Of a stretch of 64,000 bases of DNA, positions 8,156 to 14,734 are shown in pieces. Source of the stretch: a virus; the IMG/VR virus record IMGVR_UViG_3300043411_000952, positions 1-64,000 of that record, one strand, 5' to 3'. The notes under the pieces are model-generated. The model did not search any database, was not told the origin of the DNA, and was given only the letters and a program-made list of their open reading frames with translations. Made by a program: the position numbers and the translations under genes. Positions within the stretch are counted from its first letter, which is position 1, and each line of letters opens with the position of its first letter.

Positions 8156-9754
8156 ATGATTGAGTATCAAAAGTTAATGAGGCATGTGTTGGAGAATGGT
8201 GTGTATAAGATGGATAGAACTGGCACTGGTGCTATTTCTGTATTCGGTACACAGAGTCGTTACAACCTAACTGAGGGCTTCCCTTTGGTGACGACAAAGA
8301 AGATGTTTACACGGGGGGTGGTTGGTGAGCTTCTGTGGTTCATAGAAGGCAATACCAACGCACGTTACCTTGAAGAGAAATACGGAATTAAATTCTGGAA
8401 AGACTGGGCAAATCCTGAAACCGGAGAGCTCGGACCTTTGTACGGTAAGCAGCTGCGAAATATTGAATATTCTTACTGGGTAGAGCCTAAACTTCGAACG
8501 CAGTCCGTAGAAGATATAGTTTTAAAAACTAGTTTTGATAAGAATATCATCGTGGATTATTTATCAGGAGAGTCGGTACATCTAGGTAAAACAATACAGA
8601 CCAAAGAATGTGGACCCTGTACAGTAGTTAAAGAGATTTCCGCGCCTTCTGGTAGAAGCCAATTCGATGTAAAATTCCATACTACTGGTTACACACGTCG
8701 TGTAGATTACTCGACCGTACAAACTACCACAATTAAGGATCCGTATCATCAGTCTGTATTCGGTGTAGGTTACTACGGGGAGTTTGAGGAAGACGAGCAT
8801 ACACCCATGCTGAAAACAACGTGGCGAGAAATGTTACGACGTTGCTATAATACTGAAAGTGACTCTTATAAAAGTTACGGAGCTAAAGGTATACATGTGC
8901 ATCCGTTATGGCTTTGCTTCGCTAATTTCAACAAAGACGCCAGAACTTTAACAAACTGGAGTTGTCGTTTAGAGTACGCGGCTGAATACGAGTTGGATAA
9001 AGATGTACGCTATGCCGCCAATTACTACAGTAAAGAAACCTGTATGTGGTCTTCTAAACTAGAGCAAGGGTATAACACGTCAACAAATAGACCATTTAAA
9101 TGTATAAATCCTGAGGGTAAGGAAATTTTCTTTAGGTCCGTGGGCGAGGCCCAAAGAAAACACGATCTTAACATTTCTGCCGTACATCGTTGTTTAAACG
9201 CAGAACTTCACACGCATCACGACTGGTCCAACTTTGAATATGTCGTAGAAGAAGGCAAGGTTTGTCGCACAAGGGTTATTGATCAGCTGAAAGAGGTTAT
9301 CGCGGAAATTAAACATAACCCAAATAGCCGTAGATTAATAATTAGTCTTTATAACCCGCATGAAGTAGATAAAATGAGTCTTCCTCCCTGTCATGGTAAC
9401 ATGATTCAATTTTTTGTTGATGATGAAAATAGATTGAGCCTACACATGTATCAGCGCAGCGGAGACCTATTTTTAGGGGTGCCTGTAAATATTGCCAGTT
9501 ACGCTCTATTGCTAATGCTGGTAGCGCAAGTTACTGGATACAAAGCACATGAATTTGTACATACCATTGGTGACGCGCATCTCTATGTAAATCATATTGA
9601 GCAAGCTAAGCTCCAGCTTTCCCGGGAACCTCTTGAACGCCCAACTATGATCATTAATCCAAACATCCAAAACATTGATGACTTTAGATATGAGGATTTT
9701 GAGCTGACTAATTATCAATGTTACCCAGCTATTAAAGCAGAAATCGCTGTTTAA
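8156..9754 (+). CDS. thyA: Thymidylate synthase with in-frame HNH endonuclease insertion
   Basis: Makes dTMP from dUMP for phage DNA synthesis. Residues 1-102 match the TS N-terminal part (DRTGTGAISVFGTQ, FPLVTTKK, LWFIEGNTN, GPLYGKQLRN). Residues from about 371 on match the rest: RRLIISLYNP, the active-site Cys in SLPPCHGN, QRSGDLFLGVPVNIASYALL, HTIGDAHLYVNH. Without the roughly 268-residue insert the protein would be about 264 residues, the size of E. coli ThyA. All key TS residues that I can see are intact. Both parts are in one uninterrupted frame. A hairpin terminator follows the gene. Confidence 0.92.
   Translation: MIEYQKLMRHVLENGVYKMDRTGTGAISVFGTQSRYNLTEGFPLVTTKKMFTRGVVGELLWFIEGNTNARYLEEKYGIKFWKDWANPETGELGPLYGKQLRNIEYSYWVEPKLRTQSVEDIVLKTSFDKNIIVDYLSGESVHLGKTIQTKECGPCTVVKEISAPSGRSQFDVKFHTTGYTRRVDYSTVQTTTIKDPYHQSVFGVGYYGEFEEDEHTPMLKTTWREMLRRCYNTESDSYKSYGAKGIHVHPLWLCFANFNKDARTLTNWSCRLEYAAEYELDKDVRYAANYYSKETCMWSSKLEQGYNTSTNRPFKCINPEGKEIFFRSVGEAQRKHDLNISAVHRCLNAELHTHHDWSNFEYVVEEGKVCRTRVIDQLKEVIAEIKHNPNSRRLIISLYNPHEVDKMSLPPCHGNMIQFFVDDENRLSLHMYQRSGDLFLGVPVNIASYALLLMLVAQVTGYKAHEFVHTIGDAHLYVNHIEQAKLQLSREPLERPTMIINPNIQNIDDFRYEDFELTNYQCYPAIKAEIAV
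8462..9265 (+). mobile_element. In-frame HNH-family homing endonuclease insertion in thyA
   Basis: This segment adds about 268 residues after YGKQLRN of thymidylate synthase. It holds a phage HNH family N-terminal domain (GKTIQTKECGPCTVV, FHTTGYTRRVDYS, IKDPYHQSVFGVGYYG), then WREMLRRCYNTESDSYKSYG, WLCFANFN, ELDKDV and KETCMW, and a C-terminal NUMOD-like DNA-binding part (GEKHD-type SVGEAQRKHDLNISAVHRC). No intein blocks are present: there is no Cys/Ser at the start and no His-Asn before Cys/Ser/Thr at the end. I saw no group I core in it. It therefore appears to be a protein-level insertion. Boundaries are good to within about five residues. Confidence 0.75.
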
Positions 9755-9776
9755 TTAACCTAACATATTTACCGAA

Positions 9777-9803
9777 GGGGTACTCGCAACAGAGTGCCCC
9801 TTT
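9777..9803 (+). terminator. Intrinsic terminator after thyA
   Basis: GGGGTACTC and GAGTGCCCC pair (one G-T wobble) around the loop GCAACA, followed by TTT. The tail runs straight into the next promoter motif, so the two signals abut. Confidence 0.7.
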
Positions 9804-9823
9804 GTGTTATATAAATTTGTACG
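9802..9823 (+). promoter_or_regulatory. Recurrent AT-rich phage promoter motif, copy 1
   Basis: The core TGTTATATAAATTTGTACG stands between a terminator and a small gene. Close copies occur at 10281, 12869, 41852, 43022, 60093, 60733 and 61352, each upstream of an isolated gene or ncRNA, which is why it is read as a promoter. It is not a plain sigma-70 site. The TATAAAT part recalls T4-type late promoters. Confidence 0.7.
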
Positions 9824-9869
9824 CCAGCAATGGCTTTTATATTAAAAAACAACAAAACAATATTATATT

Positions 9870-10202
9870 ATGAAAAGTATTAGATACATACCTACTTCGC
9901 TAGCAGAACCTGGCTTCGGGGACGGGGACATGGCACCAACTGCTGTGGAGGTTTTACTCATTGGAGAAACTAGCCGCATCGAGCTGTTTGAGCAGCTTGG
10001 TCAGCCTGGGTTTTATCGGGCTCGAGTTATTTCTGATCCACTGCAGGAATTGGAGGGGGCAGAGATTATTTGTGGCGAAGATCAAACTACTCTAGTGCGG
10101 TTTATGGCTACCGCTGGTACCGTCACGTTTAACGGATCCTACGGAATCCTCGTTCGTCTTGCAGATGGACGCGTGATGCTGCCGGAAAAAGAAGCAGAGT
10201 AA
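9870..10202 (+). CDS. Small hypothetical protein in its own cassette
   Basis: A 110-residue protein with alternating hydrophobic segments suggesting a small beta fold (VEVLLIGETSRIELF, YRARVISDPLQELEGAEIICGE, GTVTFNGSYGILVRLADGRVML). No family recognised. It has a promoter 50 bases upstream, an A/CAA-rich leader without Shine-Dalgarno, and its own terminator, so it is an independent accessory unit with more GC-rich codons than the replication genes. Confidence 0.7.
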   Translation: MKSIRYIPTSLAEPGFGDGDMAPTAVEVLLIGETSRIELFEQLGQPGFYRARVISDPLQELEGAEIICGEDQTTLVRFMATAGTVTFNGSYGILVRLADGRVMLPEKEAE

Positions 10203-10234
10203 ACCCAACAGGCGTCACCCGCCTAGGGGTACTG

Positions 10235-10256
10235 GGGATCTTCGGATCCCTTTTTT
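10235..10256 (+). terminator. Intrinsic terminator
   Basis: GGGATC and GATCCC close a TTCG tetraloop and are followed by six T. It ends the 110-residue gene. A second inverted repeat, GATATA/TATATC at 10265-10280, lies between it and the next promoter. Confidence 0.85.
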
Positions 10257-10280
10257 ATTTATCCGATATAACGCTATATC

Positions 10281-10302
10281 TTGTGTTATATAAATTTGTA
10301 CG
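10281..10302 (+). promoter_or_regulatory. Recurrent AT-rich phage promoter motif, copy 2
   Basis: TTGTGTTATATAAATTTGTA followed by CG, near-identical to copy 1, just after a terminator and 32 bases before a start codon. Ten bases after TTGTAC comes TATCTA, a downstream box shared in position with the copies at 60093, 12869 and 61352. Confidence 0.72.
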
Positions 10303-10333
10303 CACCGGAATTATCTAGGACGTACTTAAACAT

Positions 10334-12331
10334 ATGTTCTTACACATCAAGCAACAAGTACAGAAGCGCTTTAATGAGCTTCTGCAAAATGGTCCCGTAT
10401 TTTGCGTGGCCGTAGATAAGGAGAAGATCTGGGAAATGTACCTCGCTGCATTCCCGGAACAATATAAACAGGAAAACACCTGTAACTGCTGTAAATCTTT
10501 TATCCGTCAGTTCTCAGGACTGGTCGGTATTAAAGATAACAAGGTCCTCACTATGTGGGACTTTGAATGCACAGATCCAGAATACACTGACGCGGTTAAA
10601 GTCATGCGGGATTACATCCTCTCCTGCGAGATCGATTCAGTTTATGTCAATTCGTTCGCCAAGTTGGGGACGGATAAGACTCCTGATCCTAAGCGCTCCG
10701 TAGTTTGGGAACATTATTTTGTCGCCCTTCCAGGTAACATGGTTAAGCACGAAGCTGATATCGGACCGCACCAAGGTAATGCCAGGGATAATAAAAATGT
10801 TCTTAAGCGTTCTCTGGATGAGATCACTGATGACGCGGTTAATACTGTGCTCGAATTGATTTCGCAGAATTCTCTTTATCGTGGTTCTGAACATAAAGCT
10901 ACACTGACTGAATTCCTTAAACTTAAAGAGGAGTACAAGAAGGTACCTAATGCTCTGCGTGACAACTTCTGCTGGGTGCAGAGCGTTAAGACTCACGCGG
11001 CGGTTTGTCGCATCCGTAATACGTCCATCGGCACGCTGCTTGTGGACTTGTCTGAGGGGCGTGATCTGGATGGCGCTGTAGCTGCGTTTGAGCGCGTTGT
11101 GGCTCCTGCTAACTACAAGCGTCCTACTGCGCTGGTTACCCCAAGGATGATCGAACAGGCGCAGCAACGTCTGACTGAGTTGGGTATGCTAGGCTCGCTA
11201 GAGCGGCGCATTCTGGACAGCCGCGATCTCAATGTCAACAATACGTTGTTCGTGCATCGCCCATCTGGTAGTGGAGTTTCTGATGTCTTTGCCGACCTGA
11301 AGAAGGACACTGTCGTAAATCCCAAGAGTCTTAATAAAGTTGAGGAAATCAACATCCAGGATTTTGTGGATAAAGTTCTACCCCATGCCAAAGCTATTAA
11401 AGTTCTCGTGGAGAATATCCACATGCCAAACTTTGTGACTTTGGTTGGAGCCAAGAATCCGGCAGATCCTACCATGTTTAAATGGGGAAACAATTTCTCC
11501 TGGGCTTACACCGGGGATGTGACTGACTCCATCAAAGAGCGAGTGAAAGCCGCTGGCGGTAACGTCACTGGTGTCCTGCGCGTCAGCTTGTCCTGGCATA
11601 ACCATGATGACTTGGACCTGCATATCATTGAGCCGAATGGTTATCGTATTCATTTCGGTAACAAACGGCAATTGTCGCCTACTGGCGGCATGCTGGATGT
11701 CGATATGAACATGGGCGGTGGCAAAACCCGCACGCCTGTAGAAAATATCTGCTGGGCGCAAGCTCCAAAAACGGAAGGTAAATATTCCGTGATTGTAAAT
11801 AATTATTGCCGTCGTGATAATCAAGACGGTGGCTTCGAAGTTGAGATTGAGTATAACGGTGAAATTGAAACATTCACTTCTAACACCAACGCGGCGACAG
11901 GTAAAAATTTCCCTATTGGTGAGTTTAATTACACCAAAAAAGATGGTGTCCAGTTTATTAATTCTAGCGGTAAATCCAATATAGCTAAATATAACTCCAG
12001 AGAGAAGTGGGGCGTTAAGACTGGGCAGTTCGTCCCTGTTCGCGCTGTCACGCTCTCGCCAAACTTCTGGAATGCTGCCGCAGGAAACAAACACTATATG
12101 TTCCTGTTGGAAGGTTGTAAATCGGACGAAAAGACTCGGCCATTCTTCAATGAGTTCCTCACACCAGAGCTCGACGCGGACCGTAAGGTCTTCGAGGTTC
12201 TGGGCAGTAAGGTAAATGTAGACAAAGCAGAAGATGAGTTGTCCGGTATCGGTTTCTCCGACACCGCGCGCAATCATGTTTTTGTTGAAGTCGAGGGCGC
12301 ATTCAAACGCGTCGTCAAAGTTAATTTCTAA
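10334..12331 (+). CDS. Large conserved-type protein with C-terminal DUF2135-like beta-sandwich
   Basis: A 665-residue protein. The N-terminal half is helical and carries a Cys pair (NTCNCCKSF). Residues about 415-520 contain LRVSLSWHNHDDLDLHIIEP, GGMLDVDMNMGGG and EVEIEYNGEIETF, the pattern of the DUF2135/YfaP-type calcium-binding-like beta-sandwich. Function is unknown, but a role in the infected cell is likely because it has its own early-type promoter and is not among virion genes. Codon usage is GC-richer than in the replication genes. It shares a transcript with the next gene and a terminator after that. Confidence 0.7.
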   Translation: MFLHIKQQVQKRFNELLQNGPVFCVAVDKEKIWEMYLAAFPEQYKQENTCNCCKSFIRQFSGLVGIKDNKVLTMWDFECTDPEYTDAVKVMRDYILSCEIDSVYVNSFAKLGTDKTPDPKRSVVWEHYFVALPGNMVKHEADIGPHQGNARDNKNVLKRSLDEITDDAVNTVLELISQNSLYRGSEHKATLTEFLKLKEEYKKVPNALRDNFCWVQSVKTHAAVCRIRNTSIGTLLVDLSEGRDLDGAVAAFERVVAPANYKRPTALVTPRMIEQAQQRLTELGMLGSLERRILDSRDLNVNNTLFVHRPSGSGVSDVFADLKKDTVVNPKSLNKVEEINIQDFVDKVLPHAKAIKVLVENIHMPNFVTLVGAKNPADPTMFKWGNNFSWAYTGDVTDSIKERVKAAGGNVTGVLRVSLSWHNHDDLDLHIIEPNGYRIHFGNKRQLSPTGGMLDVDMNMGGGKTRTPVENICWAQAPKTEGKYSVIVNNYCRRDNQDGGFEVEIEYNGEIETFTSNTNAATGKNFPIGEFNYTKKDGVQFINSSGKSNIAKYNSREKWGVKTGQFVPVRAVTLSPNFWNAAAGNKHYMFLLEGCKSDEKTRPFFNEFLTPELDADRKVFEVLGSKVNVDKAEDELSGIGFSDTARNHVFVEVEGAFKRVVKVNF

Positions 12332-12356
12332 GCACAAACCCAAATCACACAACACA

Positions 12357-12755
12357 ATGTCAATCGAAGCAATCGTCATCAAAGCCGCGCGTAAGAAGTG
12401 GCGTTTCGCAACCACCAAAGGCCACCTCAGCTTTGAGGATCTTTGGGATCTCAGCCTGGAGGCGCTCGATAAGATCGCCGTCGCGCTGGATGAGAAAATC
12501 CAGAAGGGAGGACGTAAGTCCTTCATCACGAAGAAGACCGAGAGCATGACCGAAGAGCAGGGCATGTTCGACCTCGTCAGCTTTGTCATCGAAACCAAGA
12601 TGGCAGAGGCAGACGCCGCCAAAGATCGCGCCGCTAAGCGCGGTCAGCGTGAGTTCCTTGAGGAGCTCAAGAAGAAGAAGCAGATCGCCTCTCTCGAGGG
12701 TCTGTCCCTTGAGGATATCGATAAGCAGATCGCCGCACTCGGAGCAACCGAGTAA
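12357..12755 (+). CDS. Small charged helical protein
   Basis: A 132-residue, Lys/Glu/Ala-rich protein starting at the ATG after an ACAA-rich leader (CACACAACACAATG). Two helical regions end in a coiled-coil-like stretch (residues about 85-120: FLEELKKKKQIASLEGLSLE). The frame stays open upstream, but that part overlaps the preceding gene and is not expected to be translated. No family recognised. Second gene of the cassette begun by the promoter at 10281. Confidence 0.65.
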   Translation: MSIEAIVIKAARKKWRFATTKGHLSFEDLWDLSLEALDKIAVALDEKIQKGGRKSFITKKTESMTEEQGMFDLVSFVIETKMAEADAAKDRAAKRGQREFLEELKKKKQIASLEGLSLEDIDKQIAALGATE

Positions 12756-12767
12756 AACCAAAACCAC

Positions 12768-12801
12768 GCCGTCAGGAGTTAATTCTCCTGGCGGCTTTTT
12801 T
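12768..12801 (+). terminator. Strong intrinsic terminator
   Basis: An 11-bp stem, GCCGTCAGGAG with CTCCTGGCGGC, around TTAATT, followed by six T. Ends the two-gene cassette. Confidence 0.92.
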
Positions 12802-12867
12802 ATTACGCGCATCTCTCAGGTTTTTCCTAGAAAAAAGCCGAAAAATTCTTTTGCAACAAGTTACCTT

Positions 12868-12890
12868 AGTGTGTTATATAAATTTGTACG
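12868..12890 (+). promoter_or_regulatory. Recurrent AT-rich phage promoter motif, copy 3, ahead of ncRNA
   Basis: GTGTTATATAAATTTGTACG followed by GGTAGTAATATCTGT, a downstream box also found after the copies at 60093 and 61352. A second, sigma-70-like possibility overlaps it: TTGTAC at 12884 and TATAAT at 12908 with 18 bases between. Confidence 0.7.
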
Positions 12891-13340
12891 GGTAGTAATA
12901 TCTGTGCTATAATCCAACACAAGTTGGCGCAGATACGTAAAATAGTGTAATGCGTATTCAAGAAAATAAACTAACACTAGTTACTCCCTCCCGAGGTTCT
13001 AACCCTCGGGAGGTTAGATAATTGCTCTTAAAGCGCCCTGAATCTCCTCACGGGTTCAGACGGTTACAAGGCCGAATGCCCAGCCTGGGCCGACAGGCGA
13101 AGCTGCTCTGCCTCTTTGCAGAGAACGTTGAGTAAGAGCAATCTGGATCTGATATGACAGTCATACTTAGACTGAGCTAGTATATGGTCACTCTGCAATG
13201 ATCATAGTATTAGCCTTATCCAGGAAACAACCCCCATCCATTAAGACATCAACCGCGCGGCTCAGAGCTGATCTGACATGGACCAAGTTGTAGGGAGGCG
13301 CGAATATTTACAGAGATGTAAATTATTCGCGCCTTTCTTT
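12891..13340 (+). ncRNA. Structured non-coding RNA of about 450 nt, family unidentified
   Basis: No credible gene lies here, yet the stretch has a promoter, many perfect stems and a terminator. Stems seen: CCAAC/GTTGG at 12914-12927; ATACG/CGTAT at 12933-12958; CTAAC/GTTAG at 12971-13017 enclosing a perfect 10-bp stem CCTCCCGAGG/CCTCGGGAGG with loop TTCTAAC; a 9-bp closing stem TTGCTCTTA (13022)/TAAGAGCAA (13133) around a multibranched domain with CTCTGC/GCAGAG and CTGAA/TTCAG; CTGGAT/ATCCAG at 13143-13219. It is GC-richer than its surroundings. It is not tmRNA or RNase P by any motif I can see. Confidence 0.7.
13296..13340 (+). terminator. Intrinsic terminator of the ncRNA
   Basis: AGGCGCGAATA pairs with TATTCGCGCCT, with an inner TTTACA/TGTAAA stem, followed by TTCTTTT. 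It marks the 3' end of the structured RNA. Confidence 0.88.
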
Positions 13341-13460
13341 TACATATTATGTAATATAAGGGTCTACCAAATAAGGACGACCTTGAGGCGAGAACGTCCA
13401 GGCTCACACGCGAGCCGGGGCGGAAACCTCCGCTGAAACAACTGACTCTCTACCAAAAAA
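13341..13460 (+). promoter_or_regulatory. Structured 5' leader of the RMF/CrpP-like gene
   Basis: After an AT-rich stretch that may hold a promoter (TACATATTATGTAATATAAG), three consecutive hairpins are seen: GGACG/CGTCC at 13375-13399, GGCTC/GAGCC at 13401-13416, and GCGGA/TCCGC at 13420-13433. Then comes an A-rich run up to the start codon. It could be a cis-regulatory RNA for the next gene. I cannot match it to a known riboswitch class. Confidence 0.4.
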
Positions 13461-13715
13461 ATGAACTCTAATACTCCAGAAAGCCCGGCTCGTTGTGTGC
13501 AGCCTGCTTGTTCGGCCTTCTTGCGCACGATCAATGGCGATCTCTACACTAAGCCTGTCTTCACTGCCCTGGATGACTGCTATGAGCAGGGGCAAGCCGC
13601 AAGCTCACAGGGCTACCGCCGCGACCAAAATCCGTATCCCAAGGGCACCGCTCAGCGGGAATGGTGGGATGGCGGATACTGCAACGAAACCGACGAACTA
13701 ACTGGAGAAGCATGA
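13461..13715 (+). CDS. Small RMF/CrpP-like protein
   Basis: An 84-residue protein whose C-terminal half reads EQGQAASSQGYRRDQNPYP then GTAQREWWDGGYC. This is the G-x-A-x(4)-G-x(2)-R-x(2)-NPY-x(3)-T-x(5)-W-x-x-G pattern of the ribosome modulation factor/CrpP family. That family includes ribosome hibernation factors and small phage or plasmid proteins of uncertain activity, so ribosome binding is only a possibility here. It begins after a structured leader and overlaps the next gene by ATGA. Confidence 0.6.
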   Translation: MNSNTPESPARCVQPACSAFLRTINGDLYTKPVFTALDDCYEQGQAASSQGYRRDQNPYPKGTAQREWWDGGYCNETDELTGEA

Positions 13716-14023
13716 GCACGGGAGAAATCATCATCAATGCAGTAATTCGCGCTGCCGCTGTCGAATCTGCTGTAATCACTGAGGGCAGAACCGTCTTTGT
13801 GTGGGCGACAAATGCCGCAGAGCAGATTGAAGCCGCGATTGCAGAGGCAGGCTACGAACTGAGGCCGAACATGATGTTACCTTCGCCTTTGATGTCCCTT
13901 ATATTCACTGGTCCTTTAGTAGTTTGCATACCCGCAGTATTCGGTAAACCTCCTGCTCTGAAACTTCCAAAGCTTTTAGCCTCAGGTATAGAAACGCGTT
14001 CTGGGTTTAGTGTAGACTTTTGA
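13712..14023 (+). CDS. Hypothetical protein with C terminus running antisense into the next gene
   Basis: Starts at the ATGA overlap with the RMF-like gene. The first 55 or so residues (MSTGEIIINAVIRAAA to AEAGYELRPN) look like a normal small helical protein. From about 13870 on, the frame lies opposite the C-terminal coding part of the minus-strand gene and its composition turns hydrophobic and erratic. The 3' part is probably a read-through created where two segments were joined, so the original gene may have lost its stop. Confidence 0.45.
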   Translation: MSTGEIIINAVIRAAAVESAVITEGRTVFVWATNAAEQIEAAIAEAGYELRPNMMLPSPLMSLIFTGPLVVCIPAVFGKPPALKLPKLLASGIETRSGFSVDF

Positions 14024-14457
14024 AATCTCTGAACGAAATCTAGCCACTGTTTTTTATTACTGGAAGGTAGTGACAAGATTTCCTTCAATACATTAGGTTT
14101 AGGAGGTGCCGCGTTTAATCTTGGAATTGCATAGCCTCTCCCACCTCTGATCGTAGACAGAATCTCCGGGAAAATGGACGAGGAAGAGAATAAGTTCTTT
14201 ATGCTCTCTACTCTTTTTTCAGCTCTAGGTGATCCTTTTTGAGATATGAGCTTTAAGGCGGAAGGCCCGTGCTTTCCGGTAAAGCTTTCGTAAACTTTAC
14301 CTTCTCCGCCGCCGCCTAGTAGCTTTGGTTTGCCCTCTACATTTTTCAACAGCCTTGTTTTATTTGCCGGAAGACCTGCAGTTAATTTTTCTATACTTTT
14401 AGGAGACAGTCCTTTAGCCAAAGCGCGAACCCAAGCTGGTGTCGCTTGCTTATTCAT
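13852..14457 (-). CDS. Minimal protein-kinase-like protein
   Basis: The start is taken at the ATG giving MNKQATPAW; the frame is open for 31 further codons upstream. Residues about 47-56 read LLGGGGEGKVY, a glycine-rich loop, followed by SALKL with the expected Lys. Near the C terminus DIKGEGNIMF resembles the kinase catalytic loop D-x-K-x(3)-N. The protein is only 201 residues and no clear DFG motif follows, so it may be a degenerate or nucleotide-binding relative. Isolated minus-strand gene between plus-strand genes. Its end overlaps the preceding convergent gene by 172 bases, suggesting a recombination joint. Confidence 0.5.
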   Translation of the reverse strand: MNKQATPAWVRALAKGLSPKSIEKLTAGLPANKTRLLKNVEGKPKLLGGGGEGKVYESFTGKHGPSALKLISQKGSPRAEKRVESIKNLFSSSSIFPEILSTIRGGRGYAIPRLNAAPPKPNVLKEILSLPSSNKKQWLDFVQRFQKSTLNPERVSIPEAKSFGSFRAGGLPNTAGMQTTKGPVNIRDIKGEGNIMFGLSS

Positions 14458-14517
14458 ACCACTAATTAAAGTTAATGTCTCTAGATTCACATACATACAG
14501 TAAACCATTAAAACAAC

Positions 14518-14733
14518 ATGACAATTGTAAAAGCACGTATCACTGAACAACCTAAATCATTATTTGATCCTATGCCTGAGGTGTGGGTTACATACGACGA
14601 CGGAGAAGAAGAGAAACTCTTTTCTTACTACCCTGACGAGATTTCGTTTGATGCTGATGAATTTATAGGTTTAACAAGGGGCGGCGCGTTCAAGCTTTAC
14701 CACAAAAAAGACGTGGCGTATTTAAAGGCATAA
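14518..14733 (+). CDS. Small acidic hypothetical protein
   Basis: A 71-residue protein (VWVTYDDGEEEKLFSYYPDE, FIGLTRGGAFKLYHKKD), resembling small beta-rich phage regulators but not assigned. It ends one base before the SbcD gene and begins the long replication-recombination run. No Shine-Dalgarno; ACAACATG leads into the start. Confidence 0.6.
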   Translation: MTIVKARITEQPKSLFDPMPEVWVTYDDGEEEKLFSYYPDEISFDADEFIGLTRGGAFKLYHKKDVAYLKA

Positions 14734-14734
14734 T

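Noticed and set aside
8462-9265. Group I intron in thyA
   Set aside because: A GAAGATATAG stretch at 8511 resembles an S element, but no matching R element or P3/P8 pairing precedes it, the region is open in frame throughout, and HNH motifs run to the end. Treated as a protein-level insertion.
8462-9265. Intein in thyA
   Set aside because: No Cys/Ser/Ala at the upstream junction, no block B TxxH, and no His-Asn plus Cys/Ser/Thr at the end.
11378-12622. Long minus-strand frame of 414 codons
   Set aside because: Lies fully opposite the DUF2135-like gene with a Ser/Arg/Leu-rich, motif-free product; a shadow of GC-rich codon use.
12891-13340. tmRNA
   Set aside because: The TTCTAAC loop looks like a T-loop, but no acceptor stem with CCA, no Ala-type G-U pair and no tag-reading frame could be placed.
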